Part shown: positions 16,893-26,102 of the stretch, piece after piece
Layout of the letters: every line of letters begins with the position of its first letter
How positions within the stretch are numbered: position 1 is the first letter of the stretch
DNA from: SAR202 cluster bacterium
Lineage (GTDB): Bacteria; Chloroflexota; Dehalococcoidia; Lucifugimonadales; UBA826
Assembly (NCBI GenBank): GCA_009392815.1
Contig: VFFS01000053.1
Location: 71,216-124,344, forward strand
DNA length: 53,129 nt
Direction of reading: 5' to 3'
Translations under genes and position numbers: made by a program
The notes under the pieces: model-generated
Told to the model about the DNA's origin: nothing
The model's input: only the letters and a program-made list of their open reading frames with translations
Database searches by the model: none

Positions 16893-18095
16893 ATGAAAAG
16901 TTTTTTTACACATCTGGAATGTACTTACTGCGAGAAGATCCATTCTTCGAACGAGCCTCAAAGGCTATGCGTAGATTGCGGTAAGGTACTGTATCCCCGG
17001 TACGATATAGAGTCTGCAAAGAAGGTTTTTGCTAAAGAACTACTTCCGCACCGCCAGGCCAATATGTGGCGTTATTTTGAGATGATGCCGATTTTAAATG
17101 AAAATAATGTAGTCACTCTTGGCGAGGGATTTACACCTATATTTGCCATGCCCTCCTTGGGTGAAAAATTAGGTTCATCAAAATTGTTTCTTAAAGATGA
17201 GGGGATAAATCCCACGGCGTCTTTCAAAGCACGCGGATTGTCTGCAGCTGTTTCGAAAGCCAAAGAATTAGGGCTCACACGGTTGACTATGCCCTCTGCG
17301 GGGAATGCCGCAGGTGCAATGTCTTCGTACGCTGCACGGGCCGGTATTGATGCCTTTGTGTTTATGCCTATGGACGCACCTGAAGCAAATCAAATTGAAG
17401 TTTACTTCACCGGCGGGGATTTGAATCTTATAGAAGGGCTGATAAGTGACGCTGGCGTTATTTCTCGGCAGAAGGCTGAGGAAATGGATCTTTTTGATGT
17501 GTCTACTCTACAAGAACCGTATAGGGTGGAAGGGAAAAAGACCATGGGGTATGAAATTGCAGAACAATTTAACTGGGAATTACCGGATGTAATAATTTAT
17601 CCAACTGGTGGAGGAACCGGGATAGTTGGTATGTGGAAGGCTTTTGATGAAATGGAGCAACTGGGATGGATCGATGGAAGCAGGCCGAGAATGTATGCAG
17701 TACAGTCAGATGGTTGTGCACCAATAGTGAGGGCATTTGAAAATGGTGATGAGTTTGCAGAGCCATGGGAGAATGCGAACACATTTGCTGCGGGGATAAG
17801 GGTACCTGGTGCTATTGGAGATTATTTGATACTTGGAGCAATTAGGGAAAGTGAAGGTTCTGCTCTTTCTGTGTCAGATGAATCGATACTGTCAATGATG
17901 AAAACCGTGGCTTCAACAGAAGGAATGTTTATTTGTCCAGAAGGTGCTGCAACTGCTGTTGCACTCACTGAACTCATGGCGGAAGGATCTATCGTTTCAG
18001 ATGAAAGAGTGCTTCTTCTAAATACCGGTTCAGGATTAAAATATCTAGACCTGTTAGGAGATATCAAAACCCATTTAACTGGTAATGCGGGTTGA
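16893..18095 (+). CDS. thrC: Threonine synthase (PLP-dependent), thrC-like
   Basis: 400 residues. A four-Cys zinc-ribbon-like N-terminus (Cys10, Cys13, Cys26, Cys29) is followed by the fold-type II PLP enzyme. The PLP Lys is Lys112 in NPTASFKARG. SAGNAAGAMSSYAARAG and PTGGGTGIVGMWKAF are the phosphate-binding regions. It would convert O-phosphohomoserine to threonine. Some family members with this architecture have other beta-elimination roles, and no other threonine genes are adjacent. The ATG at 16893 is preferred over an in-frame TTG six bases earlier. Confidence 0.87.
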   Translation: MKSFFTHLECTYCEKIHSSNEPQRLCVDCGKVLYPRYDIESAKKVFAKELLPHRQANMWRYFEMMPILNENNVVTLGEGFTPIFAMPSLGEKLGSSKLFLKDEGINPTASFKARGLSAAVSKAKELGLTRLTMPSAGNAAGAMSSYAARAGIDAFVFMPMDAPEANQIEVYFTGGDLNLIEGLISDAGVISRQKAEEMDLFDVSTLQEPYRVEGKKTMGYEIAEQFNWELPDVIIYPTGGGTGIVGMWKAFDEMEQLGWIDGSRPRMYAVQSDGCAPIVRAFENGDEFAEPWENANTFAAGIRVPGAIGDYLILGAIRESEGSALSVSDESILSMMKTVASTEGMFICPEGAATAVALTELMAEGSIVSDERVLLLNTGSGLKYLDLLGDIKTHLTGNAG

Positions 18096-18116
18096 ATGGA
18101 TATTCATGGATGCTGT

Positions 18117-18359
18117 TTACCTAAGTTCAACTGAGCTTACATGTGGAGCATATATTGTTAGGGAGCTTTCCATTAACATTTGGACCATGGTGTGATCTGG
18201 AACACATTCCGGACATTCCTCATTTACACCCTTAATGTACTTAACAACTAATTGGGCATCTTCGAAAGATATAAATTCTAATGAGCCTCCTTCAGAGGCC
18301 ACTATCGTCTCCATATTCTCTAATACTGTTTGAACTCCTGCGTCCGTAGATTGGGTCAC
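18117..18359 (-). CDS. NifU/Nfu C-terminal-domain-like small protein
   Basis: 80 residues resembling an Nfu-type Fe-S scaffold domain: VLENMETIVASEGGSLEFIS, then the metal-binding region GVNEECPECVPDH with a CxxC pair, then an amphipathic helix and a final HVSSVEL. In typical Nfu the motif is GxCxxCPSS followed by Thr, so this is a diverged copy. It may hold or transfer an Fe-S cluster, but this is inference. It sits downstream of the thiolase on the same strand and may share its transcript. Confidence 0.6.
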   Translation of the reverse strand: MTQSTDAGVQTVLENMETIVASEGGSLEFISFEDAQLVVKYIKGVNEECPECVPDHTMVQMLMESSLTIYAPHVSSVELR

Positions 18360-18389
18360 TTTATTAAATTCCTTTTTATACTTTGAGTA

Positions 18390-19577
18390 TTAGTTAAGCC
18401 TCTCAAATACCGTTGCTACCCCTTGCCCGCCCCCTACACACATGGTAACGAGTCCTAAATGTGAATCACTTCGCTCTAATTCTTCCATTAATTTCACAGT
18501 CATTATTGCGCCTGTTGCACCAACCGGATGGCCAAGACTTATTCCACTACCATTTGGGTTAGTTTTATCGATATCAAGATTTAATTCCCTGATGCAATAC
18601 AATGCTTGGGAAGCAAAAGCTTCATTTAGCTCTATTACATCTATGTCATTAACGGACATGCCTGCTCGGTCAATTGCTTTTTTTACTGCAGGGACAGGCC
18701 CTATCCCCATTATCGCTGGGTCTACACCTGCAACTCCTCGAGTATGCCATTTCATTCGGGGAGTTATACCGAGTGACTTAGCTTTTTCTTTTGACATCAT
18801 CACCACCATGGCAGCTCCATCATTAATGCTCGAAGCGTTACCCGCTGTCACCGTTCCGTCTTTTTTGAAAACTGGTCTCAGTCCTGACAATCCTTCCATG
18901 GTAGTGTCCGAACGAGGACCTTCATCTGTTTGTATTTTGATTGGATCAGATCTTCTTTGCGGAACGTCCACTGTGGTTATCTGATTTGAAAATCGGCCTT
19001 CTGAAATTGCGTTGCTAGATCGAATATGACTGATATAGGCGAGTTCGTCTTGATCTTCTCTAGATACTCCAAAGCGCTCTGCAACATTTTCAGCAGTGAC
19101 TCCCATATGGTATCTATTAACAGGACAACCCAGACCTTCAGTAAGTCCGTCTACTAAGGTGGAGTCGCCCATTCTGAGACCGTCAAAACGGGCCTTGTAA
19201 TCGATAAGGTAAGGCACCTGGCTCATATTCTCGGTTCCTCCAGCAACTGCAATATCAGCCTCACCTGTTTTTATTAATTGTGCAGCCATATTAATTGCCT
19301 CAAGTCCCGAAGAACATTGCCGATTAATTGCAATCGTTGGAGTTTCTTCAGGGATACCTGACTTAAGGGAAGATAATCTCGCGGCATAACCTGCTTCCGC
19401 TGCTTGCACGGCGTTTCCAATAACAACTTCGTCGACCATATCTGGAGATATTCCAGACCTGTCTAGGGCGGCCTTTATAGCTGCGGCTCCCAGATCAGGA
19501 GCACTGACATCTTTAAATGATCCTCCAAATCTGCCAACAGGGGTGCGGGCCCCACTTACTATGACTACTTCCCTCAT
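18390..19577 (-). CDS. Acetyl-CoA C-acetyltransferase (thiolase)
   Basis: 395 residues with the full thiolase triad: nucleophile Cys88 (NRQCSSGLEA), His in LGHPVGATGA and Cys in CVGGGQG. It condenses or cleaves acetyl-CoA/acetoacetyl-CoA, or performs the last step of beta-oxidation. I chose the ATG at 19577 because GGAGGAAAG lies just upstream and the protein then begins MREVVIVSGARTPVGRFGG as in the family. A 26-residue extension to an upstream ATG at 19655 is unsupported. Confidence 0.92.
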   Translation of the reverse strand: MREVVIVSGARTPVGRFGGSFKDVSAPDLGAAAIKAALDRSGISPDMVDEVVIGNAVQAAEAGYAARLSSLKSGIPEETPTIAINRQCSSGLEAINMAAQLIKTGEADIAVAGGTENMSQVPYLIDYKARFDGLRMGDSTLVDGLTEGLGCPVNRYHMGVTAENVAERFGVSREDQDELAYISHIRSSNAISEGRFSNQITTVDVPQRRSDPIKIQTDEGPRSDTTMEGLSGLRPVFKKDGTVTAGNASSINDGAAMVVMMSKEKAKSLGITPRMKWHTRGVAGVDPAIMGIGPVPAVKKAIDRAGMSVNDIDVIELNEAFASQALYCIRELNLDIDKTNPNGSGISLGHPVGATGAIMTVKLMEELERSDSHLGLVTMCVGGGQGVATVFERLN

Positions 19578-19775
19578 TTTCTTTCCTCCAGAACCAAGCA
19601 TGCACACATAACTAAAACCTAGGATAAACATAACAAAGGGGTGTGAGCTACGCAATTCCGATAAGAAAAGTCTGGTTGTTAGGACAGTTTAATTAGGGGT
19701 CTTCTATGAAAATGACTGTGCTATTCTTGCGTTGTCTGTAGCTATCCAGTCAAGGGATTTTAAAGAAGGGGTTGA

Positions 19776-21626
19776 ATGTTTGTAATAGGTACTGCAGGTC
19801 ATGTTGACCATGGAAAATCCACTCTTGTAAGGGCGATTACTGGGATAGACCCAGATCGCTTGCAGGAAGAGAAAGACCGAGGTATGACGATTGATTTAGG
19901 ATTTGCTTGGTTTTCACTACCCGGTGGCCAGGAAATATCAATTGTGGATGTTCCAGGACATGAGAAATTTGTAAACAACATGCTAGCTGGGGTCGGAGGC
20001 ATAGATTTGGCTATGCTTGTGGTGGCTGCGGATGAAGGAGTGATGCCACAAACAAGAGAACACCTCGCAATTCTAGATCTGCTCAAAGTTCCGGGTGGTC
20101 TCGTCGCTATATCCAAAACAGATCTTGTTGATGATGAGTGGCTTGATTTGGTCAAAATGGATATCTACGAGTTGACTGAAGGAACTGTTTTAGAGGGCTC
20201 TGGGGTGTACCCAGTTTCAGCCGAAAAAGGAACCGGATTAGAGGCTCTTACTGATGCTATTGATGAGATGTTTACGATATCGGTAAATCGCTCAGACAGT
20301 GGCCGGCCAAGGCTGCCAGTGGATAGAGTTTTTACGGTTGCTGGATTTGGGACAGTGGTTACAGGCACCTTGTTAGATGGGTCTCTAAACTCCGGACAGG
20401 AAATAGAGATGACACCTTCAGGCCAAAAAGGGAGAATTAGGGGTTTGCAAACCCACAAGAAAAAGGAAAATGTGGTGCATCCTGGGACGAGGGTTGCTGC
20501 GAATATCAGTGGAATTGATCAAGACCATATAACAAGAGGGGAGGTACTCACAGTTCCTGGATGGCTAAGACCTAGTGAGGCTTTTGACGTTAGATTGCAT
20601 GTTTTGGATGAAGCTCCCAATGAATTGAGCCACAATATGTTTGTAACATTGCATACAGGAAGCGGTGAAGGAATTGCTAGGCTGCGTCTCCTCGAAAATG
20701 ATAAAGCTGAACCTGGATTTTCATATTGGGCTCAACTAAAACCTGAAAATCCTACTCCTGTAGTGCGGGGTGACTATTTTGTTATTCGTTCAAATATGAC
20801 TACTCTCGGAGGGGGAGTGGTGGTTGATACACACGCAAAACGACATCGAAGAAAGCATGTTCCTACGATAAAAAGACTTGAATCGTTAGAATCGGATTCT
20901 ACTGTGGATATCCTGTTAAGCACATTGGAATCATCTGGAGGATCTCCTTTGGACTCCGCTGATATAGCGGAAAAGTCTGGAGTTGCTCTGACGGAACTCC
21001 ATAGTGAACTGGCCTCTTTAGAGGAGAAAGATTTGATAGTCGATATAGGCGGAGGGTTATATTACAGTTCGTTAACATTGGAGACTACATCCACGTCAAT
21101 CGTTAGCTGGCTTTCTGAATACCATGAAAAGTTTCCGTTAAGAATGGGTGCCAAAAGAGAGGAACTTAGAAGCAGACTTAGCTTACCGAATAATCCATAT
21201 AACCATTTGCTTACCTTCCTTACAAATAGGGAGGTAATTGAGGGAGATTCATCCGTAGTCAGGTTGTACGGATATCGGCCTTCACTTAAACCGCCTCAAG
21301 AGAAAGTAGTGAAGTTTTTTTTAGCGAAACTTGGTGAGAATCCTTATTCGCCTCCCACAAATCTTGAAATAGAAGAAGAGATTGTTAGTTTTATAACGGA
21401 ACAGGGTCTCGTGGTGAGAGTTGGCGACGGGATTGTATTTACCTCTTCCGCCTATAGCCATATGCTTGAGGTGATTCGTCAGCACATAGATGAAAGAGGG
21501 GAGATAACTGTAGGGGATGTCAGAGATATATTCGGTACTAGTAGAAAATATGCTCTAGCGTTAATGGATTACATGGATCATCAACAAATCACGCGCAGGG
21601 TTGGAGATTCTCGTATTCTCAGGTAA
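19776..21626 (+). CDS. selB: Selenocysteine-specific translation elongation factor SelB
   Basis: 616 residues. The GTPase domain has GHVDHGKST (8-16), [23 protein letters not shown] and SKTDL. Then come EF-Tu-like domains II and III and a C-terminal region of winged helices that in the family grips the SECIS hairpin. GTP-bound SelB carries Sec-tRNA to UGA codons. The ATG follows AAGGGG. selA, selD and tRNA-Sec are not in this window. A candidate client gene, the SelW-like gene at 31832, is about 10 kb away. The downstream neighbours are DNA-repair genes. Confidence 0.94.
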   Translation: MFVIGTAGHVDHGKSTLVRAITGIDPDRLQEEKDRGMTIDLGFAWFSLPGGQEISIVDVPGHEKFVNNMLAGVGGIDLAMLVVAADEGVMPQTREHLAILDLLKVPGGLVAISKTDLVDDEWLDLVKMDIYELTEGTVLEGSGVYPVSAEKGTGLEALTDAIDEMFTISVNRSDSGRPRLPVDRVFTVAGFGTVVTGTLLDGSLNSGQEIEMTPSGQKGRIRGLQTHKKKENVVHPGTRVAANISGIDQDHITRGEVLTVPGWLRPSEAFDVRLHVLDEAPNELSHNMFVTLHTGSGEGIARLRLLENDKAEPGFSYWAQLKPENPTPVVRGDYFVIRSNMTTLGGGVVVDTHAKRHRRKHVPTIKRLESLESDSTVDILLSTLESSGGSPLDSADIAEKSGVALTELHSELASLEEKDLIVDIGGGLYYSSLTLETTSTSIVSWLSEYHEKFPLRMGAKREELRSRLSLPNNPYNHLLTFLTNREVIEGDSSVVRLYGYRPSLKPPQEKVVKFFLAKLGENPYSPPTNLEIEEEIVSFITEQGLVVRVGDGIVFTSSAYSHMLEVIRQHIDERGEITVGDVRDIFGTSRKYALALMDYMDHQQITRRVGDSRILR

Positions 21627-21671
21627 TCTCATCACGGGCGCAGAAATAAGAATTGGCGGTGGATATTATTC

Positions 21672-22163
21672 ATGAACTCAAGTGGTTTGAATTCCAACTA
21701 TATATGTATTTCAATTCCTGTTCGTGCATTACAAGTGTCGTATGTTTCAAATCTTCTCAGGGTGATTCAAGCGGCGATACGTGAGTTAGCATTGTCATCG
21801 AGCCATACTAGCCAGTTATTGTCCGAGAAACCAACGCCTGTATTGTCCAGCACGATTAGTTTCAGTGACGAAGAATCACTCATTAGGCTGTTTTTTACAC
21901 ATTCTGATTCACAGGAAGACTTATCCGTGGTCACTGAGGAAATAGGAAGAACATTTTTGAATTCCTTTCGGGAATTTCTAAGCGGGAATTCGCAATCTAG
22001 CCTTTTTGGTTTTAACGTGCCAGAAAATCGTTCACAGCACGATAATTCTCTTCATAAAAGGTATTCGTCTGTGTCAAAGTTGTTGAAAAGATATCCTGGA
22101 ACTTTTCTGTCACATGCAGAAGTTTCGATCACATTTACTAAAGATGGTTTTGGAGTGTACTAA
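21672..22163 (+). CDS. Uncharacterised protein upstream of nurA
   Basis: 163 residues that I do not recognise. It has no signal peptide, membrane span or cysteine-rich motif. The N-terminus looks beta-strand-like (NYICISIPVRALQVSYVS), the middle is helical and acidic, and the end (HAEVSITFTKDGFGVY) again looks like beta-strand. Its stop directly precedes the nurA TTG start with no gap, so the two are very likely co-translated. A role with NurA/HerA is suggested by position only. Confidence 0.75.
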   Translation: MNSSGLNSNYICISIPVRALQVSYVSNLLRVIQAAIRELALSSSHTSQLLSEKPTPVLSSTISFSDEESLIRLFFTHSDSQEDLSVVTEEIGRTFLNSFREFLSGNSQSSLFGFNVPENRSQHDNSLHKRYSSVSKLLKRYPGTFLSHAEVSITFTKDGFGVY

Positions 22164-23390
22164 TTGGCTCTTGATCTGGAGAGAACGGCCCATCAATTGG
22201 ATACGATGATGTCGGGTCTTAAAGATTTTTCCTCTGTGCAAACAGATCGCCTTGGGGAATCATTGAATCTCCTCGAGGGTTTTGTGCAAGAAGTATTTTT
22301 AGGGAAATTAGATACTTCCTCGGGCCTGTTTCAGTGGACACCTCCGATATTCCCAGAAAGTCCGTCGAAATCAATAAAGGAGCCATCCATTCCTGTCGAC
22401 TACTCGGTTGTTGGAGTTGATGGTTCACATATTGATGTGAATCGCCATATACCCGTCGATTGTTTCCTGATTAACACGGGTTCCGCTTATCTCAGGTACG
22501 GGGCGGCTTCCGAGGCACATTTATCAAGTAGTCCTAAACTTTTTGTGCCACCTGATGAAACCGTAATAAGTGATCCCAATAATCCTCACCAATTGTTGCA
22601 AATACAGGGGACTATATTAGGTGCTATTCGTGCTGTAAAAGAGATGGAAACACTGGCTATGCATTTGAAAAACGAGGAACTTGCTAATTCTGAGCCAGTC
22701 CCTGTTGTTGGGCTAGTGGACGGGACCCTTCTGCTGTTAGATTTGTTAAGGCCTGGAATTCCGGATTTTGTGATTGATTCTGTGTTAACGGAGGGTTTTT
22801 TAGGGGCTCTCAACGATATAAAAAAAACAGCTGAGAAGAGCGAGATTGTTGTAGCGAGCTATATAAGTCTTCCCGGGAGTGATGAGATTATAGATGGTGT
22901 TCGTATGCTTGCCTGCCCTTATACTAAGTCCGATTGTTTATACCACTGCGGAGATATTAAGAAGGGGACGCGTCCTTGCGATAGTGCCTCTGAAGGGCTG
23001 TTAGATAGAGACATAATGTCTAGCCTGCTGGAAGAAGGTGGGAGATCTGAATTATTCAAGAGTAATTTTCACGTCGCAAGAAATTATTATGGTGATAACG
23101 AAATAACCTTTTTTTATTTAAACACCGGATATGAAATAGCCAGAGTTGAAATGCCGGCTTGGGCTTCTGAAAAACGAGGAAATATTGATCTTGTTCATGC
23201 GGTCGTTATGGAGCAATGTAGAAAGGGTGGGGGATACCCAACTGCCTTGATGGAGGCCCATGAGCAGGCGGTTATATCGACCTCGGATCGACAGTACTTT
23301 CTCAACCTAGTCGAAGAAGTTTTAGAGAGAAATGGAATAGAGTTCACAACATCCCAGAAGGATAGGTCAAAACGTCTAAGATGGTTGTAA
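22164..23390 (+). CDS. nurA: NurA-family 5'-3' nuclease
   Basis: 408 residues with NurA-domain landmarks: the first catalytic-Asp motif YSVVGVDGSHI (Asp86), a second acidic motif GLVDGTLLLLDLL, and a C-terminal segment GGYPTALMEAHEQAVIS preceding an Asp-Arg pair (SDRQYF). With HerA, NurA resects DNA ends in archaea. The start is TTG, immediately after the preceding gene's TAA. The gene is followed 10 nt later by the HerA-associated protein. Confidence 0.85.
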   Translation: MALDLERTAHQLDTMMSGLKDFSSVQTDRLGESLNLLEGFVQEVFLGKLDTSSGLFQWTPPIFPESPSKSIKEPSIPVDYSVVGVDGSHIDVNRHIPVDCFLINTGSAYLRYGAASEAHLSSSPKLFVPPDETVISDPNNPHQLLQIQGTILGAIRAVKEMETLAMHLKNEELANSEPVPVVGLVDGTLLLLDLLRPGIPDFVIDSVLTEGFLGALNDIKKTAEKSEIVVASYISLPGSDEIIDGVRMLACPYTKSDCLYHCGDIKKGTRPCDSASEGLLDRDIMSSLLEEGGRSELFKSNFHVARNYYGDNEITFFYLNTGYEIARVEMPAWASEKRGNIDLVHAVVMEQCRKGGGYPTALMEAHEQAVISTSDRQYFLNLVEEVLERNGIEFTTSQKDRSKRLRWL

Positions 23391-23400
23391 TATTGTAGAT

Positions 23401-24006
23401 ATGAGCACTCCTTCTTACGAATACCCTTTTAGAATCGGGGAAGTAATTGAAAGTGACACTAATGAATTCACAACTCAATGTTATGAATTGTATGGTGCTC
23501 CATCTCTTGGAACGCTCGTAAAGGCAGGAGAAACGGAGCCTGTTTATGGTGTGGTCAGTTATTCCCATACTTCCGGTCTCGATCCGACACGAAGACCTAT
23601 AGCAAGAGGAGAGGGATTAGCATCTGAAGATTTGGTTTATGATGAAAACCCACAGTTGAACAGATTACTAACCACGAACTTCAAAACGACCATCGTTGGG
23701 TTTAAATTTTCTTCCCAGATAACAACATATTTACCGCCAAGGCCGCCAAGAATTCATTCGTTTGTTAGCCAGTGTGAAAATACTGAGATTTTGACTTTCG
23801 CGAAATCACTCGATTTCATGAGTTCGATATTAGGTGCCAATTTGCCGCAATCAGATGATGTGGCAGCGGCGTTCATAAGATATGCCTGTCAAGCCCTGCC
23901 GGAAGAAACCGAACTCCGTGTTGAGTCAGCAAAGCGCCTGGCTTCACTTCTTGGAAATGACACCAGAAGGCTCGAAGGAATTCTTAGGAGGATTCCAAAT
24001 GACTGA
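23401..24006 (+). CDS. HerA-associated conserved protein (HAS-barrel-like)
   Basis: 201 residues. The N-terminal ~80 residues look like a small beta-barrel (RIGEVIESDTNEFTTQCYEL, GTLVKAG, VYGVVSYSHTS). A proline-rich link (YLPPRPPRIHSFV) and a helical C-terminal half follow. From memory it resembles a protein found beside herA in cyanobacteria, which I cannot verify here. Its stop overlaps the herA start by 8 nt, so the two are translationally coupled. A loading or regulatory role for the HerA hexamer is inference. Confidence 0.65.
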   Translation: MSTPSYEYPFRIGEVIESDTNEFTTQCYELYGAPSLGTLVKAGETEPVYGVVSYSHTSGLDPTRRPIARGEGLASEDLVYDENPQLNRLLTTNFKTTIVGFKFSSQITTYLPPRPPRIHSFVSQCENTEILTFAKSLDFMSSILGANLPQSDDVAAAFIRYACQALPEETELRVESAKRLASLLGNDTRRLEGILRRIPND

Positions 24007-25618
24007 GGTAAGTAAGATCGGAGTTGTTGTAGCTGGGTCACTTGGGGAAGGAGTGAAGGTGCGCCTAAATGGAACCACTTCCGTGGAAGATATAAAAGTC
24101 GGTTCAAATGTTGTAATTCAAGGGCAAGAAAATAGATTTTTTGGGGTCGTTACCGATATAGCATTGGAATCATCTGATCCATCTCTACAGTTTAATCTTC
24201 CAGATGTCTCAGATAGATTTATAAGGGATGCCTTGAGTGGTACGTCGGCATATGGGGCTATAACTGTGGAGCCCATGCTTACCATTGGCATTGATCAGTA
24301 TTCGGATGCCACTGGCCCAATGCCCTCAAAAACGATCCCAACCCATTTCTCTGAAGTTTTGGAAGCCACGGAAGATGACATAAATAGTGTTTTTGGTTCG
24401 GAAGCCGATGGGGGATTTTGGATTGGAAGTCCTCTAGATATGGAGGCTAAACTCTGCCTAGATCTTGATGAAATGGTGAAGAGGAGCAACGGGGTTTTTG
24501 GCAAAAGCGGTACTGGGAAGACATTTTTAACGAGACTTCTTTTGATAGGTATTTTGCAGAGTGGGAAGGCTAGTAACCTGATTTTTGATATGCATAACGA
24601 ATACGGTTGGAAAGGAACCAGTGAGAGTAATTATGATGTCAAAGGTTTGAAGCAGCTGTTTGGTTCGAAAGTCTCCGTTTTTTCTATGGACTCGGAAAGT
24701 GCCCAGAGACGGGGGTTTATTCCTGACCATGTTGTTAGTTTTGGATATTCAGATATAACGCCAGAAGACATACAACTTCTAAGAGAAACTCTTGATCTAA
24801 CTTCAGTCGCGGCTGACGCAGCATATTCTCTTGAGGCCCATTTCGGACCTAAAAGGTGGTTCAGGGCATTTATAGGTATGTCCGGAGAGGCAACTAATGA
24901 ATTGGCAAGTGAGATCAATGTAAATAGCTCTGCCTTGGCAGCTCTAAGAAGACGCCTGGAACGGTTGACTCGGTTTGATTTTGTTTCAAACGATAATGTG
25001 GAAGACTCTGCTGAGATGATTCTGCAGAGACTAAATTCTGGTCAACACGTAGTACTTGAATTTGGAAAGCATGGGAACAATCCGACCGCCTATATGCTTG
25101 TGGCGAATATCCTTACGAGAAGGATATACGATAGATATCAGAGGCAGAAAGAGCTTGCCATGGGAGACAAACTTGCGGAACCTCCCAACCTAGTAATTAC
25201 CATCGAGGAGGCTCATAGATTTTTGAGTTCATCTATGTCTGGCCAGACGATATTCGGGACCATTGCCCGGGAGATGAGAAAATACAACGTGACTCTTCTC
25301 GTGGTTGATCAGCGCCCCAGTGATATTGATGAAGAAGTAATGAGTCAAATAGGGACTAAAGTGTCCTGTCTTCTCGACAGTGGAAGAGACGTGGATTCTG
25401 TTCTGTCTGGGGTTTCAGGGAACAGAAAACTGAGGGGAGTGCTAGCTAGACTGGAATCTCGTCAACAGGCATTAATATTTGGACACTCTGTGCCAATGCC
25501 TGTTGTGGTTCGCACGAGGGATTACGGAAGCGCTAAGTCCTATTCAGAATTGGGAGATGTTGGTGGGGTTAACGGTGATTCGAGCAAGGCTTTGGAGGAT
25601 CTTTTCGGACCTTCCTAA
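23999..25618 (+). CDS. herA: HerA-family DNA translocase ATPase (DUF87)
   Basis: 539 residues. An N-terminal HAS barrel (SLGEGVKVRL to GQENRFFGVVTD) precedes a HerA/FtsK-type ATPase with Walker A GKSGTGKT (168-175), Walker B/Glu in LVITIEEAHRF (~397-407) and a sensor-like LLVVDQRPSDID. HerA forms a hexameric DNA pump that works with NurA in end resection. The ATG at 23999 has an excellent AGGAGG at 23986-23991. A longer frame from 23882 only shadows the upstream gene. It ends 4 nt into the convergent metallopeptidase gene. Confidence 0.88.
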   Translation: MTEVSKIGVVVAGSLGEGVKVRLNGTTSVEDIKVGSNVVIQGQENRFFGVVTDIALESSDPSLQFNLPDVSDRFIRDALSGTSAYGAITVEPMLTIGIDQYSDATGPMPSKTIPTHFSEVLEATEDDINSVFGSEADGGFWIGSPLDMEAKLCLDLDEMVKRSNGVFGKSGTGKTFLTRLLLIGILQSGKASNLIFDMHNEYGWKGTSESNYDVKGLKQLFGSKVSVFSMDSESAQRRGFIPDHVVSFGYSDITPEDIQLLRETLDLTSVAADAAYSLEAHFGPKRWFRAFIGMSGEATNELASEINVNSSALAALRRRLERLTRFDFVSNDNVEDSAEMILQRLNSGQHVVLEFGKHGNNPTAYMLVANILTRRIYDRYQRQKELAMGDKLAEPPNLVITIEEAHRFLSSSMSGQTIFGTIAREMRKYNVTLLVVDQRPSDIDEEVMSQIGTKVSCLLDSGRDVDSVLSGVSGNRKLRGVLARLESRQQALIFGHSVPMPVVVRTRDYGSAKSYSELGDVGGVNGDSSKALEDLFGPS

Positions 25619-25989
25619 TAGCGTTCAAGTTGGTCAAGATGGTTGTCGTCTAAACCGAAATGATGAGCTATTTCGTGAATTAATGTTTTGGATATTTCCT
25701 CGGTGATTTGTTCCTGATTATCACATATAGCTTCGATAGGTTTTTGGAATAAAGTAATTTTGTCCGGTAGCACCATGTCGTATCCGTAGCGCTCTGTAAT
25801 AGGGATTCCTTCATAGAGACCAAGAAGCTCCATTTCGTTCTCTATACCAGTTCCTGCTATTTGGTTCATGGAAGCGACGTTATCAACCACTATATCGACA
25901 TTTTGGATTGAGAGCCGAATATCTGGGGGTATATCAGACAGGGCCTTATGGACAAGCCTTTCAAATTGTTCTCTAGAGATTGAAATCAC
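25615..25989 (-). CDS. Zincin-like metallopeptidase family protein (PF06262 type)
   Basis: 124 residues. C-terminal zinc motif TLIHEIAHHFGLDD (HExxHxxGxxD) with the third metal ligand likely in the GLDD Asp. It also has the family phrases LGLYEGIPITER and LPDKITLFQKPIE. Small intracellular minigluzincin-like peptidases of this group are widespread and little studied, and their targets are unknown. It is convergent with herA, with a 4-nt 3' overlap. Confidence 0.85.
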   Translation of the reverse strand: MISISREQFERLVHKALSDIPPDIRLSIQNVDIVVDNVASMNQIAGTGIENEMELLGLYEGIPITERYGYDMVLPDKITLFQKPIEAICDNQEQITEEISKTLIHEIAHHFGLDDNHLDQLERY

Positions 25990-26102
25990 GCGACAATGTT
26001 ACCAAAAAATCTCTTCTTTAGAGGGTGCATGGATTCTGTTGACCGTGTCAGTTAGTCTAGGATATTGTGGCTCACGGTTTTAACGGTTCTATAGGAGTCA
26101 AT

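Noticed and set aside
18442-18984. 180-codon plus-strand open frame opposite the thiolase gene
   Set aside because: It mirrors a well-conserved thiolase on the other strand and has no protein-like motif; a shadow frame.
21672-25989. HerA/NurA as an antiphage defence island
   Set aside because: No SIR2, DUF4297, restriction, toxin or mobile-element genes are nearby, and the flanks are housekeeping. Repair is the simpler reading.
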